Shown: positions 55,127 through 63,574 of the stretch, piece by piece
Numbering within the stretch: position 1 is the stretch's first letter
Layout: every line of letters begins with the position of its first letter
From: CAWAQA01 sp963784065
GTDB lineage: Bacteria; Acidobacteriota; Vicinamibacteria; Vicinamibacterales; UBA2999
Reading direction: 5' to 3'
DNA length: 64,000 nt
Assembly: GCA_963784065.1 (NCBI GenBank)
Contig: CAWAQA010000003.1
Coordinates: 930,001 to 994,000, forward strand
Position numbers and translations under genes: made by a program
Notes under the pieces: model-generated
Databases searched by the model: none
What the model was told of the DNA's origin: nothing
The model's input: the letters and a program-made list of their open reading frames with translations, nothing else

Positions 55127-55915
55127 TCAGGCGGAAGCCCGCGTATCCGCGTCCCGCCCTGCACGATGTAGACGACGTCGTCGCCGACCGGCCCGGCCTG
55201 CGCTCCCCCGAACGGGGTCCGGATGGTCGCGATCGGCGCCCGCCGATACGACCATCACATTGCTGGTCCAACCACCTCCGCGCTGACCTTCACCGGTGCC
55301 GGCGGCCGCGTCCGAGGCCACGGCCAGGAACACCGTGTTCACCTGGTAGGCGTGGCTCCACGGGTCGAGGCCGATGGGGCCGCCCAGATACGGACCACGC
55401 CACCCGTTGCCCGCGCGGTATCCGCCGCCGGACGTGAAGCTGGGGCCCGGGTAGCCGTCCGCCGCCGTGCCGTCTGGCTCGTTGACGAGGAACTGGTGGT
55501 CCATCTCGTCCCGGCGGCTGCCCGCCACCTCGCCGGTGCCGCCGCCCCAATTGAGGCTGGGCCCGGAAGCGGTGCTGGCGTTCGGAAGCGTGTATGGCGC
55601 CGCCGCGACGGCGGGCAGGTTCATCAGCGAATCGGGCCCGCTGACCAGCAGCTCGACCCGGCCGTCGGCGTCGAGCGCGCAGGATGCGCCCGACAACGAG
55701 AGGCACGGCACGGGGATGTCGCGCATCACCTGCTCGATTGCGCTGCCGATCGTGGCGACGTCCTTCGCCGCCGTGACCTCGCGGACGTCATTGACATAGT
55801 CCGCCATCGACGGCGCGAGCACCGACGTCAGTGCCGCGAGCACCATCAGGACGACCGTGACCTCGACGAGCGACACGCCGCGCTGCGAGGCGAGGCGCGA
55901 CGGCCGGCCGTTCAT
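55127..55915 (-). CDS. Pseudopilin, tandem array number 6 (apparent frameshift near 55230; 3' end runs into a REP)
   Basis: 262 residues as read. Leader MNGRPSRLASQRG, then VSLVEVTVVLMVLAALTSVL with Glu5, APSMADYVNDVREV. The body has NGWRGPYLGGPIGLDPWSHA and YQVNTVFLAVASDAAAGTGE. After VMVVSAGAD the frame fails; in the neighbouring frame ATIRTPFGGAQAGPVGDDVV and YIVQGGTR complete the expected pseudopilin end. That frame has no stop after GGTR: it continues through the REP palindromes (GLPPEGGSHDRL...) to 54817. The REP may have been inserted exactly at the stop codon, adding a roughly 100-residue tail, or a stop is hidden by another base error. ATG 55915 overlaps the stop of number 5. Confidence 0.88.
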   Translation of the reverse strand: MNGRPSRLASQRGVSLVEVTVVLMVLAALTSVLAPSMADYVNDVREVTAAKDVATIGSAIEQVMRDIPVPCLSLSGASCALDADGRVELLVSGPDSLMNLPAVAAAPYTLPNASTASGPSLNWGGGTGEVAGSRRDEMDHQFLVNEPDGTAADGYPGPSFTSGGGYRAGNGWRGPYLGGPIGLDPWSHAYQVNTVFLAVASDAAAGTGEGQRGGGWTSNVMVVSAGADRDHPDPVRGSAGRAGRRRRRLHRAGRDADTRASA

Positions 55916-56682
55916 CGAGTGCCTCCGCTCACGAGATAGAGCACGTCGTTACCGCTCGTCGCGCCGTCCACGTTGAAGCGCGTCTCGATGCGCCCGTTGC
56001 TTCCGGCCGACAACACGAAGACATCGTTGACGTTGCCGGCGGGGCCGGGGCCAATCGGCCGCTCCAGGAACTCCACGTTGATGGCGTAGCGGTTGCCCCA
56101 TGGGTCCGGACCGAGCGGTCCGGGCAGGTAGGCGCCGCGCCAGGCGTGCTCGGCGTTGAACATCGCACCGCTGTCGGGGTCGAACTCGGTGGTCACGCTC
56201 ATGGTCGCGCCCGTGCGGTAGGCATTCGCCGCCAGGCTGCTCGGCGTGTTGGCGACCAGGTAGTAGTCGAGCATCTGGATGGCCGCGTTGTTGACGCTGT
56301 CATCCCAGTCGGTGACGCCGGCGCCGGGCCGCACAACCGACGCATCCAGCGCCGGCACCTGCCCCTGCGTGACCAGCATGTCCACGCGATTGCCGCTCGC
56401 GTGAGACGGCGGCAGCGCCGCCGACGAACCGTTTCCGTCGCGAAGGACAGCGGTCTCGCCGAGATCGTCGAGCATCCGGCCGAGCGCGGCACCGATGTTC
56501 TCGACGTCGGTCGAGGCCGCCGCCTGCTGCGTTGTCAGCACGTAATTGCGCACCGGCGGGGCCAGGATCGCCGCGATGACCGACATGACCATGAGGACAA
56601 CCGTCGCCTCGACGAGCGACATCCCCCGGTCCCCTCCGCGCACGCGGGCGTGGCGGTGCGACGTGCCGCGTTCACTTCGCAT
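55912..56682 (-). CDS. Pseudopilin, tandem array number 5
   Basis: 256 residues. A long basic leader (MRSERGTSHRHARVRGGDRG) precedes MSLVEATVVLMVMSVIAAIL, Glu5, APPVRNYVLTTQQ. The body includes AEHAWRGAYLPGPLGPDPWG, NRYAINVEFLERP, VFVLSAGSNGRIETRFNVDG and ends VLYLVSGGTR. Its start lies 11 bp inside number 4 and its stop overlaps number 6 by four bases, so translation is coupled on both sides. Confidence 0.94.
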   Translation of the reverse strand: MRSERGTSHRHARVRGGDRGMSLVEATVVLMVMSVIAAILAPPVRNYVLTTQQAAASTDVENIGAALGRMLDDLGETAVLRDGNGSSAALPPSHASGNRVDMLVTQGQVPALDASVVRPGAGVTDWDDSVNNAAIQMLDYYLVANTPSSLAANAYRTGATMSVTTEFDPDSGAMFNAEHAWRGAYLPGPLGPDPWGNRYAINVEFLERPIGPGPAGNVNDVFVLSAGSNGRIETRFNVDGATSGNDVLYLVSGGTR

Positions 56683-57448
56683 GAACGCTCACCACGAAGA
56701 TCACGTCGTCATCGAACGGCACCACGCCGTCCTGCGCCGACCGCGTGTCGATCTCCTCGTCCGGACCGGCGGACATCACGAAGACGTCGAGGCGCGGGTA
56801 GTCGCCGAACGTGAAACCGGCCGTGATGCCCGTCACCGTGGCGGTGGCTGAGGGATCGAGAAACGCGACGTTGGCCGCGTAGCGGTTCCCCCATGGATCG
56901 GGATCCACCGGACCGCGGAGATAGCTGCCGCGCCAGGCGTACGGCGCGTTGAACCCGCTCGACGACGATCGCGCGAAGTCAACCTGGTTGCCGCCGGGAG
57001 TAACGATCAGGATGTCGCTCGGATTGCGGTATCGGCTCGTCCCCGCTTCGGCCGGCACGTTCTCGATGAGGTGATTCGAGAACGTGTCGACGGTCGTGCT
57101 GTTGACGGGCTGCGTCCAGAACGTCTCGGCCGAGATCGCCGCGGCGAGCATCGGGATGTCGCCGTCGCCGACGAGCAGGTTGACGCGATTGCCGTCCGCG
57201 CGCGTCGGCGGATCGCGATCCAGCGTCCCGTTGCTGCCATTGATCAGGAACTGGTTCTCGCCGTTGTCGGTGGCCCAGTCCTGGATCGCCTGCGCGATCG
57301 CCCGCACGTCGGCGCGCGCGCGCGCCTGCCGGCTCCGCTCGACATACCCCTGGATGGCCGGCGCCATCACCGCCGACAGCACCGCGAACACCGCCATGAC
57401 GATGGTCGCCTCGATCAGGGACATTCCGCGCTCGGACGACGCCTTCAT
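56672..57448 (-). CDS. Pseudopilin, tandem array number 4
   Basis: 258 residues. Leader MKASSERG, then MSLIEATIVMAVFAVLSAVM, Glu5, APAIQGYVERSRQARARADV. The body has YAWRGSYLRGPVDPDPWGNR, YAANVAFLDPSATATVTGIT, VFVMSAGPDEEIDTRSAQDG and ends with DDDVIFVVSVHAK. Overlaps its neighbours on both sides (four bases with number 3, eleven with number 5). Confidence 0.94.
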   Translation of the reverse strand: MKASSERGMSLIEATIVMAVFAVLSAVMAPAIQGYVERSRQARARADVRAIAQAIQDWATDNGENQFLINGSNGTLDRDPPTRADGNRVNLLVGDGDIPMLAAAISAETFWTQPVNSTTVDTFSNHLIENVPAEAGTSRYRNPSDILIVTPGGNQVDFARSSSSGFNAPYAWRGSYLRGPVDPDPWGNRYAANVAFLDPSATATVTGITAGFTFGDYPRLDVFVMSAGPDEEIDTRSAQDGVVPFDDDVIFVVSVHAK

Positions 57449-58080
57449 GGCACCACCAGCCCGTCGTCGCGGCGGACCATCGCGATGATGTCGTCGTCGC
57501 CCGGCCGCGCGCCGTTGAACGTGAACGGGGTGTCGATTTCCTCGTCGGGCCCCGCCGACAGCACGAAGACGTCGTTGGTCGTCGTGGACTTCAGATATTC
57601 GGTGTTGACCGCGTAGCGGTTACCCCATGGATCGGGATCGACGGGAGCGTTGATGTACGCGCCTCGCCATCCGCCTGCGCCCACCGAGTACGCGCCCGCC
57701 GCGCCGAGGCTGGTGTTGGTCACCAGATGCGCCTCGAGGAACGCGACGTCAACGGCGCCGGCGCAGCAGTTCACGGTGTCGTCCCAATTGGTCGCGCCGA
57801 TCGCGGTGAACGGGATGTCGCCGTCGCTGACCAGCATTTCTATCGCATCACCGCCAACAGCGCCGGTAGACGTGAACGGCACGAACAGCGTGTGCTCGGT
57901 CAGGACGTTGTGAATCGCCGTCCTGATCGCCTGCACGTCGGTATGCGCGCGCGCCAGGCGGCCCTGCGCGAGCGTGCGCGACACCGACGGCGCCGCGGCG
58001 CCGGTCAGCACCGCAATGACGGCGAGCACGATGGTGGCTTCGACGAGGCTGAAGCCGCGATCGGCGGCGGGCGAGCGCAT
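57445..58080 (-). CDS. Pseudopilin, tandem array number 3
   Basis: 211 residues. Leader MRSPAADRG, then FSLVEATIVLAVIAVLTGAA, Glu5, APSVSRTLAQGRLARAHTDV. The body has an unusual Cys pair (DDTVNCCAGAVDVAF), GGWRGAYINAPVDPDPWGNR, YAVNTEYLKSTTTNDVFVLS, AGPDEEIDTPFTFNG and ends DDDIIAMVRRDDGLVVP. The DPWGNRY and SAGPDEEIDTPF blocks are identical in style to numbers 2 and 4. Confidence 0.94.
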   Translation of the reverse strand: MRSPAADRGFSLVEATIVLAVIAVLTGAAAPSVSRTLAQGRLARAHTDVQAIRTAIHNVLTEHTLFVPFTSTGAVGGDAIEMLVSDGDIPFTAIGATNWDDTVNCCAGAVDVAFLEAHLVTNTSLGAAGAYSVGAGGWRGAYINAPVDPDPWGNRYAVNTEYLKSTTTNDVFVLSAGPDEEIDTPFTFNGARPGDDDIIAMVRRDDGLVVP

Positions 58081-58081
58081 C

Positions 58082-58675
58082 TCAGGCCTCCACCAGGATG
58101 ACGATGTCGTCGTCCACGGCCGTCAGCGGATTGCCGGTGTCGGAGGTGTCCACCGCCTCGTCGGGCCCGGCCGACAGGACGACGACGTCGTTCACGCTGG
58201 CGCCCAGATAAAGCACGTTGACCGCGTAGCGGTTGCCCCACGGGTCCGGGTTCACGGGGGCGTTCAGGTAGGCGCCACGCCAGATCGGCGCGAGGAGCGT
58301 CGAGTAGGCGAAGACACCGTTGAACGAGTTCACGACGAGGTGTTCCTCGAGGAAGTCGTTCATGCTGTTCGCCGTGGTGTCGCGCCACGCCGCCGACGAG
58401 CCCGCTTCAGGGATATCGCCGTCGCTGTAGAGAAACGCGACCTGATTGAGCGCGAGCTGCGTCCCCGTGCTGGTGAAGATCGAGAATCCATTTCCCTTGA
58501 AGTTGTCGATGGCGTCGCGGATCGTCTGCGCGTCCAGCAGCGCGCGCGCGGTTCGGGCGTTGCGCACGGTGGCGGCAAGCGTCGGCGCGATCGCGGCGCC
58601 GAGCGCCGCCAGCAGCGTCATCATGAATGTGATTTCGAGCAGACTGAGACCGCGCGCCGCGCGCCAGCGCTGCAT
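58082..58675 (-). CDS. Pseudopilin, tandem array number 2
   Basis: 197 residues, the shortest of the array. Leader MQRWRAARG, then LSLLEITFMMTLLAALGAAI, Glu5, APTLAATVRNARTARALLDA. The body includes APIWRGAYLNAPVNPDPWGN, RYAVNVLYLGASVNDVVVLS and AGPDEAVDTSDTGNPLTAVD, ending DDIVILVEA. One base separates its stop from the ATG of number 3. Two bases separate it from number 1. Confidence 0.94.
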   Translation of the reverse strand: MQRWRAARGLSLLEITFMMTLLAALGAAIAPTLAATVRNARTARALLDAQTIRDAIDNFKGNGFSIFTSTGTQLALNQVAFLYSDGDIPEAGSSAAWRDTTANSMNDFLEEHLVVNSFNGVFAYSTLLAPIWRGAYLNAPVNPDPWGNRYAVNVLYLGASVNDVVVLSAGPDEAVDTSDTGNPLTAVDDDIVILVEA

Positions 58676-58677
58676 GG

Positions 58678-59416
58678 CTACTGGATCCTGATCGCGATGT
58701 CGTCGCCGTAGGCGCGCGCGTCGACAATCGCCTGCTCGAACGGCGTGTCGATGACGCCGTCCGCGCCGGCGGAGACGACGAAGACCGCCTTCCGCGGATT
58801 GCCGTTGGCGTCGGCCGCGCTCGCCGATCCGTCGAGGAACTGCGAGTTGATCATGTATTTCTTGCCCCAGGGGTCGCCCTGGATCTCGGCGCTGACGTAC
58901 GGCCCGTTCCAGCCGCCGTACTCACCGGGCCGGCGATAGCGATATCCGCGGCGGTTGGTGCGGAGGTGATCGTCGAGCGCATCGGTGCGGCTTTCCCGCC
59001 ACTTGCGCCGCTGCGCACGCAACGCCGCGCGCTGCGCGCGGCGGCTCGCCCCCATGTCCTGCTGGCTTGGCGGGACGAGCACGGAGGCAAGCGTGACCTC
59101 GGCGACCTCGGCCCCCGTCGACCTCCGGAGGGGTGCCCTGAGTGGAGAGGACCTCCGGCAGCGCAAGCACCTGTCCGACGGCGGCCACCGCGCTGTCGAA
59201 CGACAGGGCATCGCCGCCCAGATCTTTCTGCAGGTTGATGAGCCCCATCGCGATCATCGAGGCGTCGTTCCTCGCCTTCACCGCGCGCGCCGTGTTCACC
59301 GACTCGGACACGATCGGCGCCATCGCACCCGCCAGGATGAACAGCACTGAGAGGATGACCGTCGTCTCGATGATCGTGATGCCACGCTGGCTGCCCACAG
59401 TTGTCCTTCTTTCCAC
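58678..59416 (-). CDS. Pseudopilin, tandem array number 1 (apparent extra base near 59113)
   Basis: About 245 residues. Leader MERRTTVGSQRG, then ITIIETTVILSVLFILAGAM with Glu5, APIVSESVNTARAVKARNDA. A CCCCC run at about 59112-59116 breaks the frame; removing one base joins STQGTPPEVDG to AEVAEVTLASVLVPPSQQDM. An Arg/Gln-rich, helical segment follows (GASRRAQRAALRAQRRKWRE) and then GGWNGPYVSAEIQGDPWGKK, YMINSQFLDGSASAADANGN, VFVVSAGADGVIDTPFEQAI and DDIAIRIQ. First gene of the array on the - strand; its promoter should lie in 59417-59793. Confidence 0.9.
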
Positions 59417-59793
59417 GAAGAGGTGCGCGTCGGTGCATTGCGCCTGGCGCCGGGTGACCCGCCCGCCAGGTTGCCCGAGCCGCCCGGTGTCCGACCCGGC
59501 TCGCGATGCCGATGGTTGAGCAACGCCTGTGCCTGTAGACGTTGCCCCGGCTAATTCGCGGTGCTTCAGTGACTTGTGAGAACAGTGCGGAAGCGGAGGA
59601 CTGGTTCTCTACAAAGTTTGCGGTCCGTGGGGAACGCCGTCGAAGGACGAGGCGACATTTCGTGTGGCCCCTGATCTTCCGCCTGAAGGCGGAAGCCACG
59701 CGCGTGGAAAGGGCCGGACGTAGGGGCCGGCTTCAGCCGGCCCGATGTAGGCGCCGGCCGGACGTAGGGGCCGGCTTCAGCCGGCCCACTCGT
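59417..59793. other. Spacer upstream of the pseudopilin array, REP-rich
   Basis: 377 bp. CTTCCGCCTGAAGGCGGAAG (about 59679-59698) and two GGGGCCGGCTTCAGCCGGCC copies (59723-59742 and 59767-59786) fill the left part of the upstream gene's 3' side. The part adjacent to the array (59417-59600) should hold its promoter; a TGGCGCCAGGCGCAATGC-like stretch at about 59440 was examined for a -24/-12 sigma-54 site (TGGCAC-N5-TTGC): only a poor match on the - strand was seen. No gene found. Confidence 0.5.
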
Positions 59794-62700
59794 CTAATCC
59801 CAATCGTGACCGCGACGATGACGCCTGTGATCGTCGTCGTCGTGATCGCCGTCGTCGTCGTGGTCGCCATGGCAGCGGTCGCCGTCGTCGTCATCGTCGT
59901 AGTCATGGCCGCCACCCTTCTTGTCCGTGACGGACCACTTCAGCGCGACAACCTGCGACGGGACGCCAGGAGCCGAGATGGTCACCTTACCTGAGTACGA
60001 GCCCTTCTTCGTTCCCGCCCTGACCGCCACGCGAAGTGTCGAACCAGACCTGACGAGGCTGACGGTGCCGCTCGACGCCGTAGCGTTGGCGGTCCAGGCA
60101 AGGCTGCCGTCGCCGACGTTCTCCACCGTTATCGTCTTTGCCGCGCTCAGCGCGTTCTGCTTGAGGCTGCCGAAATCGAGCGATGCCGGGGCCACGCACA
60201 GCCGCGGCGGCGCCGGATTGACGGTGAGCGCGACCGGCACGAGCTGCGAGGCGAGCACGTGGCCGTTCGAGGGGTTCGTCAGGGTGTAGACCGTGAGCGC
60301 CCCCGGATGCGTTCCGGCATCGATGCCCTTCGCATCAACCGAGACGCTGAGCGTTCTCGTCTTGCCCGGCGGCACCACTCCCAGTGACGGCGAAACGTCG
60401 AGCCACGACGCGGCGGACCAGCTGGACGGCACGACGAGGAACCAGACCGGCCGATCCGAGTCGTTGGTGATGACGAGATTCTGCGCGGCTGGACTGGTGC
60501 CCGACCACGATCCATTGCACATCGTCCAGCGGGTCGAAGTAAACGTCAGCTGCGCGGGCGCAATCGCGAACCGCGCCGGAGCGACCACCTTCAGCGTCAC
60601 GGCGAACGTCGTCGTGACGCCCGGCGCCTCGGCATCCCGGATGGTGATCTGGCCGGTGTACGTCCCGGGGCCAGGTACCAGCTGCGAGTCGATCGAGAGA
60701 GCAAGCGGCACGCTGTTGCCAGCGGCTATCGTCCGCGCGCCACCGGGCCAGGAGAACCGGAGCCACGGTACCGATGCCGTCGCGCGCGCATTCAGCGTCG
60801 CGTCGCCTGTGTTTGCCACCTGGATCGTCTGCTGCGGCGCTCCCGCCGAAGGCACCCACTCGAACTGCTGCAGCGGCAGGCCGCTCGTCGCGATCCGCGG
60901 CGCGCCAGCGGGTGTCATCTCGACGGTCACGGTGATCTGCTGCGGCGGCTGGAACAGGTGCAGCGGCAGGTCGGCGGCAACCGGATCGCTGACCGTGACC
61001 GTCGCCGTGTGAATCGTGCCGGCGGCGAGGGCGAACGTGTCGACCGCGATCGTCAGCGTCCGGCTTCCACCCGCCGGAAGAGGCGTGCTGCCGGTCAGCG
61101 ACGCTCCGAGCCAGGTGGCGCCCGGCGTGACCGCAATCACCGGATTGAGTGGACCTGTCCCCGCGTTCGTCAGCGTGACGGCGCGCGTCTCCGTCGCACC
61201 CTCCGCGACAGAAGAAAACGTCATGCTCGCCTGGCTGAGGACGATCTTCGGCGCTGTGACCGTGACGGTCACCGGAACGTCAACACGTGCGCTGACAGCG
61301 GCCGGATTCGCCGTATCGAAGAACGTCACGTCGGCGGTCTGCGGAGCGTTGAGCGGCAGTCCATCGGGATTGACCGTAACGGTGACGTCCGTGCCCTGCC
61401 CGGCCGCGAGCGTGCCGCTGCCCGGGGCGACGCCGAGCCACGACGGGGCCGATGCCGTCCACGCTGACACGCTGCTGAACGGAGCGTTCGACACGCGCAC
61501 CGTGTCCGATGGTGACAGCAGCCGGTTCGTCTGGAACGTGAGCTGCGCGCGGTTCGCGCTCAGCTGCGGTGGACCGCTCACGGTGAGCGTCACCGGGATC
61601 GTCACGGGAGCTATCGCGGTCGGCGACGAGAACGTCAGCGTCCCGGTGAACACACCGGTACTCGTGGGAATCGTCGGCGTCACCGAGATCGACGCCGGCG
61701 CTGTCGCAGAAGCCGCGCCGGAGGCCGCCGGGCTGAGCGTCATCGACAAGCCGGTCCCCTCAACGGTGGCCGACCAATCGAGCGAGCCGGGCCCGCCATT
61801 GCTGACCAGCAGCTGCCGCGCGGGCGCCGGTGCCGCACCGAGCTGCGCGGTAAAGCTCAACGCGGTCACGCGATTGCCGGACGCATCGGTCACCTTGATG
61901 AACGGCGCCTCCAGCTCGAACTTGTCCACGCGACCGGCGAGGTAGGTCTGACCCCGCAGGTCGTGGAACGACTCCGCTACGTACAGCGTGCCCAGCCCGC
62001 CCGGCCCGTCAGGGAAGAACACAGGCGTGATCGCGGCCGGATGCGGATGACGGAGCAACAGCTCGAGCGTCTCCTGCGGCGCGGAGAAGAACTGGAAGCG
62101 CGCCTGTCCCGTGCCGATGCTGGTCCCGGTGATCGAATCCGGCGTCGACGGCAGCAGCACGCTCAGACGGGGCTGATTCGGGCCTTCCCAGTCATCCTGC
62201 ACGCGAAAGCCCCCGAGCGGCGCCAGCTCCAGTTGCAGGGAGGTAGCCGTTACCTGCTCGTTGACGGCGCCGGCCAACGCGGCCGTTCCGATGAAGACGA
62301 CCGCGTTGCCACCCTTCTCGGTGACGAACAGCGTGGACGCGACGCTTCCCACGATCTGCTCGGGCAGGTCGAGCGCGCCGGCGGCTGAGCGGTTGAAGCG
62401 CTGGCGTGAGGCCGCCCTCGTCACCATCTCGTTGTCCGGTGTCGCAGGGTCGTCGGCCGGAATGGTGAGGCACTCCACATCGCCCGGCGGGACGGGCGGT
62501 TCCGACAACGATCCGCGCGTGACGACACAGACGCGCGACCCGTCCACGTGCAGTCCGGCCGCGGCGAGGCCATTCAGTGGCCACTCGTGCACCGCTCCTG
62601 TCGCCACATCGAGCCGCGCGACGGTCGAACGCGGATTGAACGGGTCGCCGCTGTTGGTGAACCACACGACACCAGGAGTGACGCCGGTCGTCACGTACTC

Positions 62701-63345
62701 CGGCTGGAACCGATGGCGTTCATGGGACGGAGCCGTCCAGGCGGGCAACGTCACCTCGTTCGGTCCGGCAGGAATGGTCGTGTCGATGGTGACAATGTAG
62801 CCCTGTCCCGTCTGCTCGGCGCCGGCGACGAAGATGCTCGAGCCGTCGGCCGCGAGGGCCATGGCGCGGGGCGAAAAGATCAGAGCCCCGTCGCGACGGA
62901 AATCAACGAATGTGTTGCTGCCTGCCAGCTTGCGGACGAAGGGAACGGTCCCGCCGACGGCCAGCCACACATCGTCATTCGGCGTGACGAGAAGGCCACG
63001 GGGTTCACCGTCCTCGCCGTACTTGAAGACCTTCCACTCGGTGTAGGTATCTCCCGCCGGATTGGTCGTGTCGATGCGGCCGACGCGCACGTTGCCGCCG
63101 CCCTGTCCGATCACCCACACATTTCCGCTGGCGTCGCGGGCGATCCCGGACAGCTTGTGCGTCCCGTCCGCCGGGGCCGTGGTCCCACCGGTGACGGCGT
63201 GGATGTCCCATCGTGTGAGGCGTGCGGCCGCAGGCGTCGGCTGCGCAGACGCATCTCCGGGCGCGACGGCAACCAGCAACGCCGTCAGGGCGGAGTGCAG
63301 AACCGCGCAAAAAGCTGAAGTCTGGCGTCGCCGTAGCTGAACCAT
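59794..63345 (-). CDS. Large secreted protein: beta-propeller plus BACON/Ig-like repeats, Asp/His-rich C-terminus
   Basis: 1183 residues from ATG 63345; upstream Met at 63486 would add 47 residues without a signal. Signal peptide: FCAVLHSALTALLVAVAPGD then ASAQ. Residues about 40-480 look like a propeller of the streptogramin lyase / NHL kind (SGIARDASGNVWVIGQGGG, GLLVTPNDDVWLAVGG, TGVTPGVVWFTNSGDPFNPR). From about 500 on come five or six Ig-like, BACON-type domains with recurrent SWLGVAPGSGTLAAGQGTDV, WLRFSWPGGARTIAAG and LDVSPSLGVVPPGKTRTL segments. The end switches to an acidic/His run (DYDDDDDGDRCHGDHDDDGD and more). No catalytic motif is seen. It may be a cell-surface binding protein or a substrate of the neighbouring secretion system (inference from position). 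Confidence 0.82.
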   Translation of the reverse strand: MVQLRRRQTSAFCAVLHSALTALLVAVAPGDASAQPTPAAARLTRWDIHAVTGGTTAPADGTHKLSGIARDASGNVWVIGQGGGNVRVGRIDTTNPAGDTYTEWKVFKYGEDGEPRGLLVTPNDDVWLAVGGTVPFVRKLAGSNTFVDFRRDGALIFSPRAMALAADGSSIFVAGAEQTGQGYIVTIDTTIPAGPNEVTLPAWTAPSHERHRFQPEYVTTGVTPGVVWFTNSGDPFNPRSTVARLDVATGAVHEWPLNGLAAAGLHVDGSRVCVVTRGSLSEPPVPPGDVECLTIPADDPATPDNEMVTRAASRQRFNRSAAGALDLPEQIVGSVASTLFVTEKGGNAVVFIGTAALAGAVNEQVTATSLQLELAPLGGFRVQDDWEGPNQPRLSVLLPSTPDSITGTSIGTGQARFQFFSAPQETLELLLRHPHPAAITPVFFPDGPGGLGTLYVAESFHDLRGQTYLAGRVDKFELEAPFIKVTDASGNRVTALSFTAQLGAAPAPARQLLVSNGGPGSLDWSATVEGTGLSMTLSPAASGAASATAPASISVTPTIPTSTGVFTGTLTFSSPTAIAPVTIPVTLTVSGPPQLSANRAQLTFQTNRLLSPSDTVRVSNAPFSSVSAWTASAPSWLGVAPGSGTLAAGQGTDVTVTVNPDGLPLNAPQTADVTFFDTANPAAVSARVDVPVTVTVTAPKIVLSQASMTFSSVAEGATETRAVTLTNAGTGPLNPVIAVTPGATWLGASLTGSTPLPAGGSRTLTIAVDTFALAAGTIHTATVTVSDPVAADLPLHLFQPPQQITVTVEMTPAGAPRIATSGLPLQQFEWVPSAGAPQQTIQVANTGDATLNARATASVPWLRFSWPGGARTIAAGNSVPLALSIDSQLVPGPGTYTGQITIRDAEAPGVTTTFAVTLKVVAPARFAIAPAQLTFTSTRWTMCNGSWSGTSPAAQNLVITNDSDRPVWFLVVPSSWSAASWLDVSPSLGVVPPGKTRTLSVSVDAKGIDAGTHPGALTVYTLTNPSNGHVLASQLVPVALTVNPAPPRLCVAPASLDFGSLKQNALSAAKTITVENVGDGSLAWTANATASSGTVSLVRSGSTLRVAVRAGTKKGSYSGKVTISAPGVPSQVVALKWSVTDKKGGGHDYDDDDDGDRCHGDHDDDGDHDDDDHRRHRRGHDWD

Positions 63346-63574
63346 ATTGTCGTTTGCAGTGCTCCCAACGTCAGTCACGCTCACTGACTCATCAAGGACA
63401 GTGCCGTAGCTCGACAATACGCGACACGATTCGGCCGGTGCTCGCAGGCCTTCGTAACTGGTTGAAGTTGGATGCTTTTCGGGCATGCCCCAGCGGAGGC
63501 AAGGGGTGTCCGGGAGGGCGGGTTGGGTCGGGTTCCTACAAAATCTGATGAGAGTGGGACTGTGCGTCCCTCAC

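Noticed and set aside
59417..59600. Sigma-54 (-24/-12) promoter for the pseudopilin array
   Set aside because: Only poor matches to TGGCAC-N5-TTGC were seen on the - strand, not enough to call a site despite the nearby sigma-54 activator.
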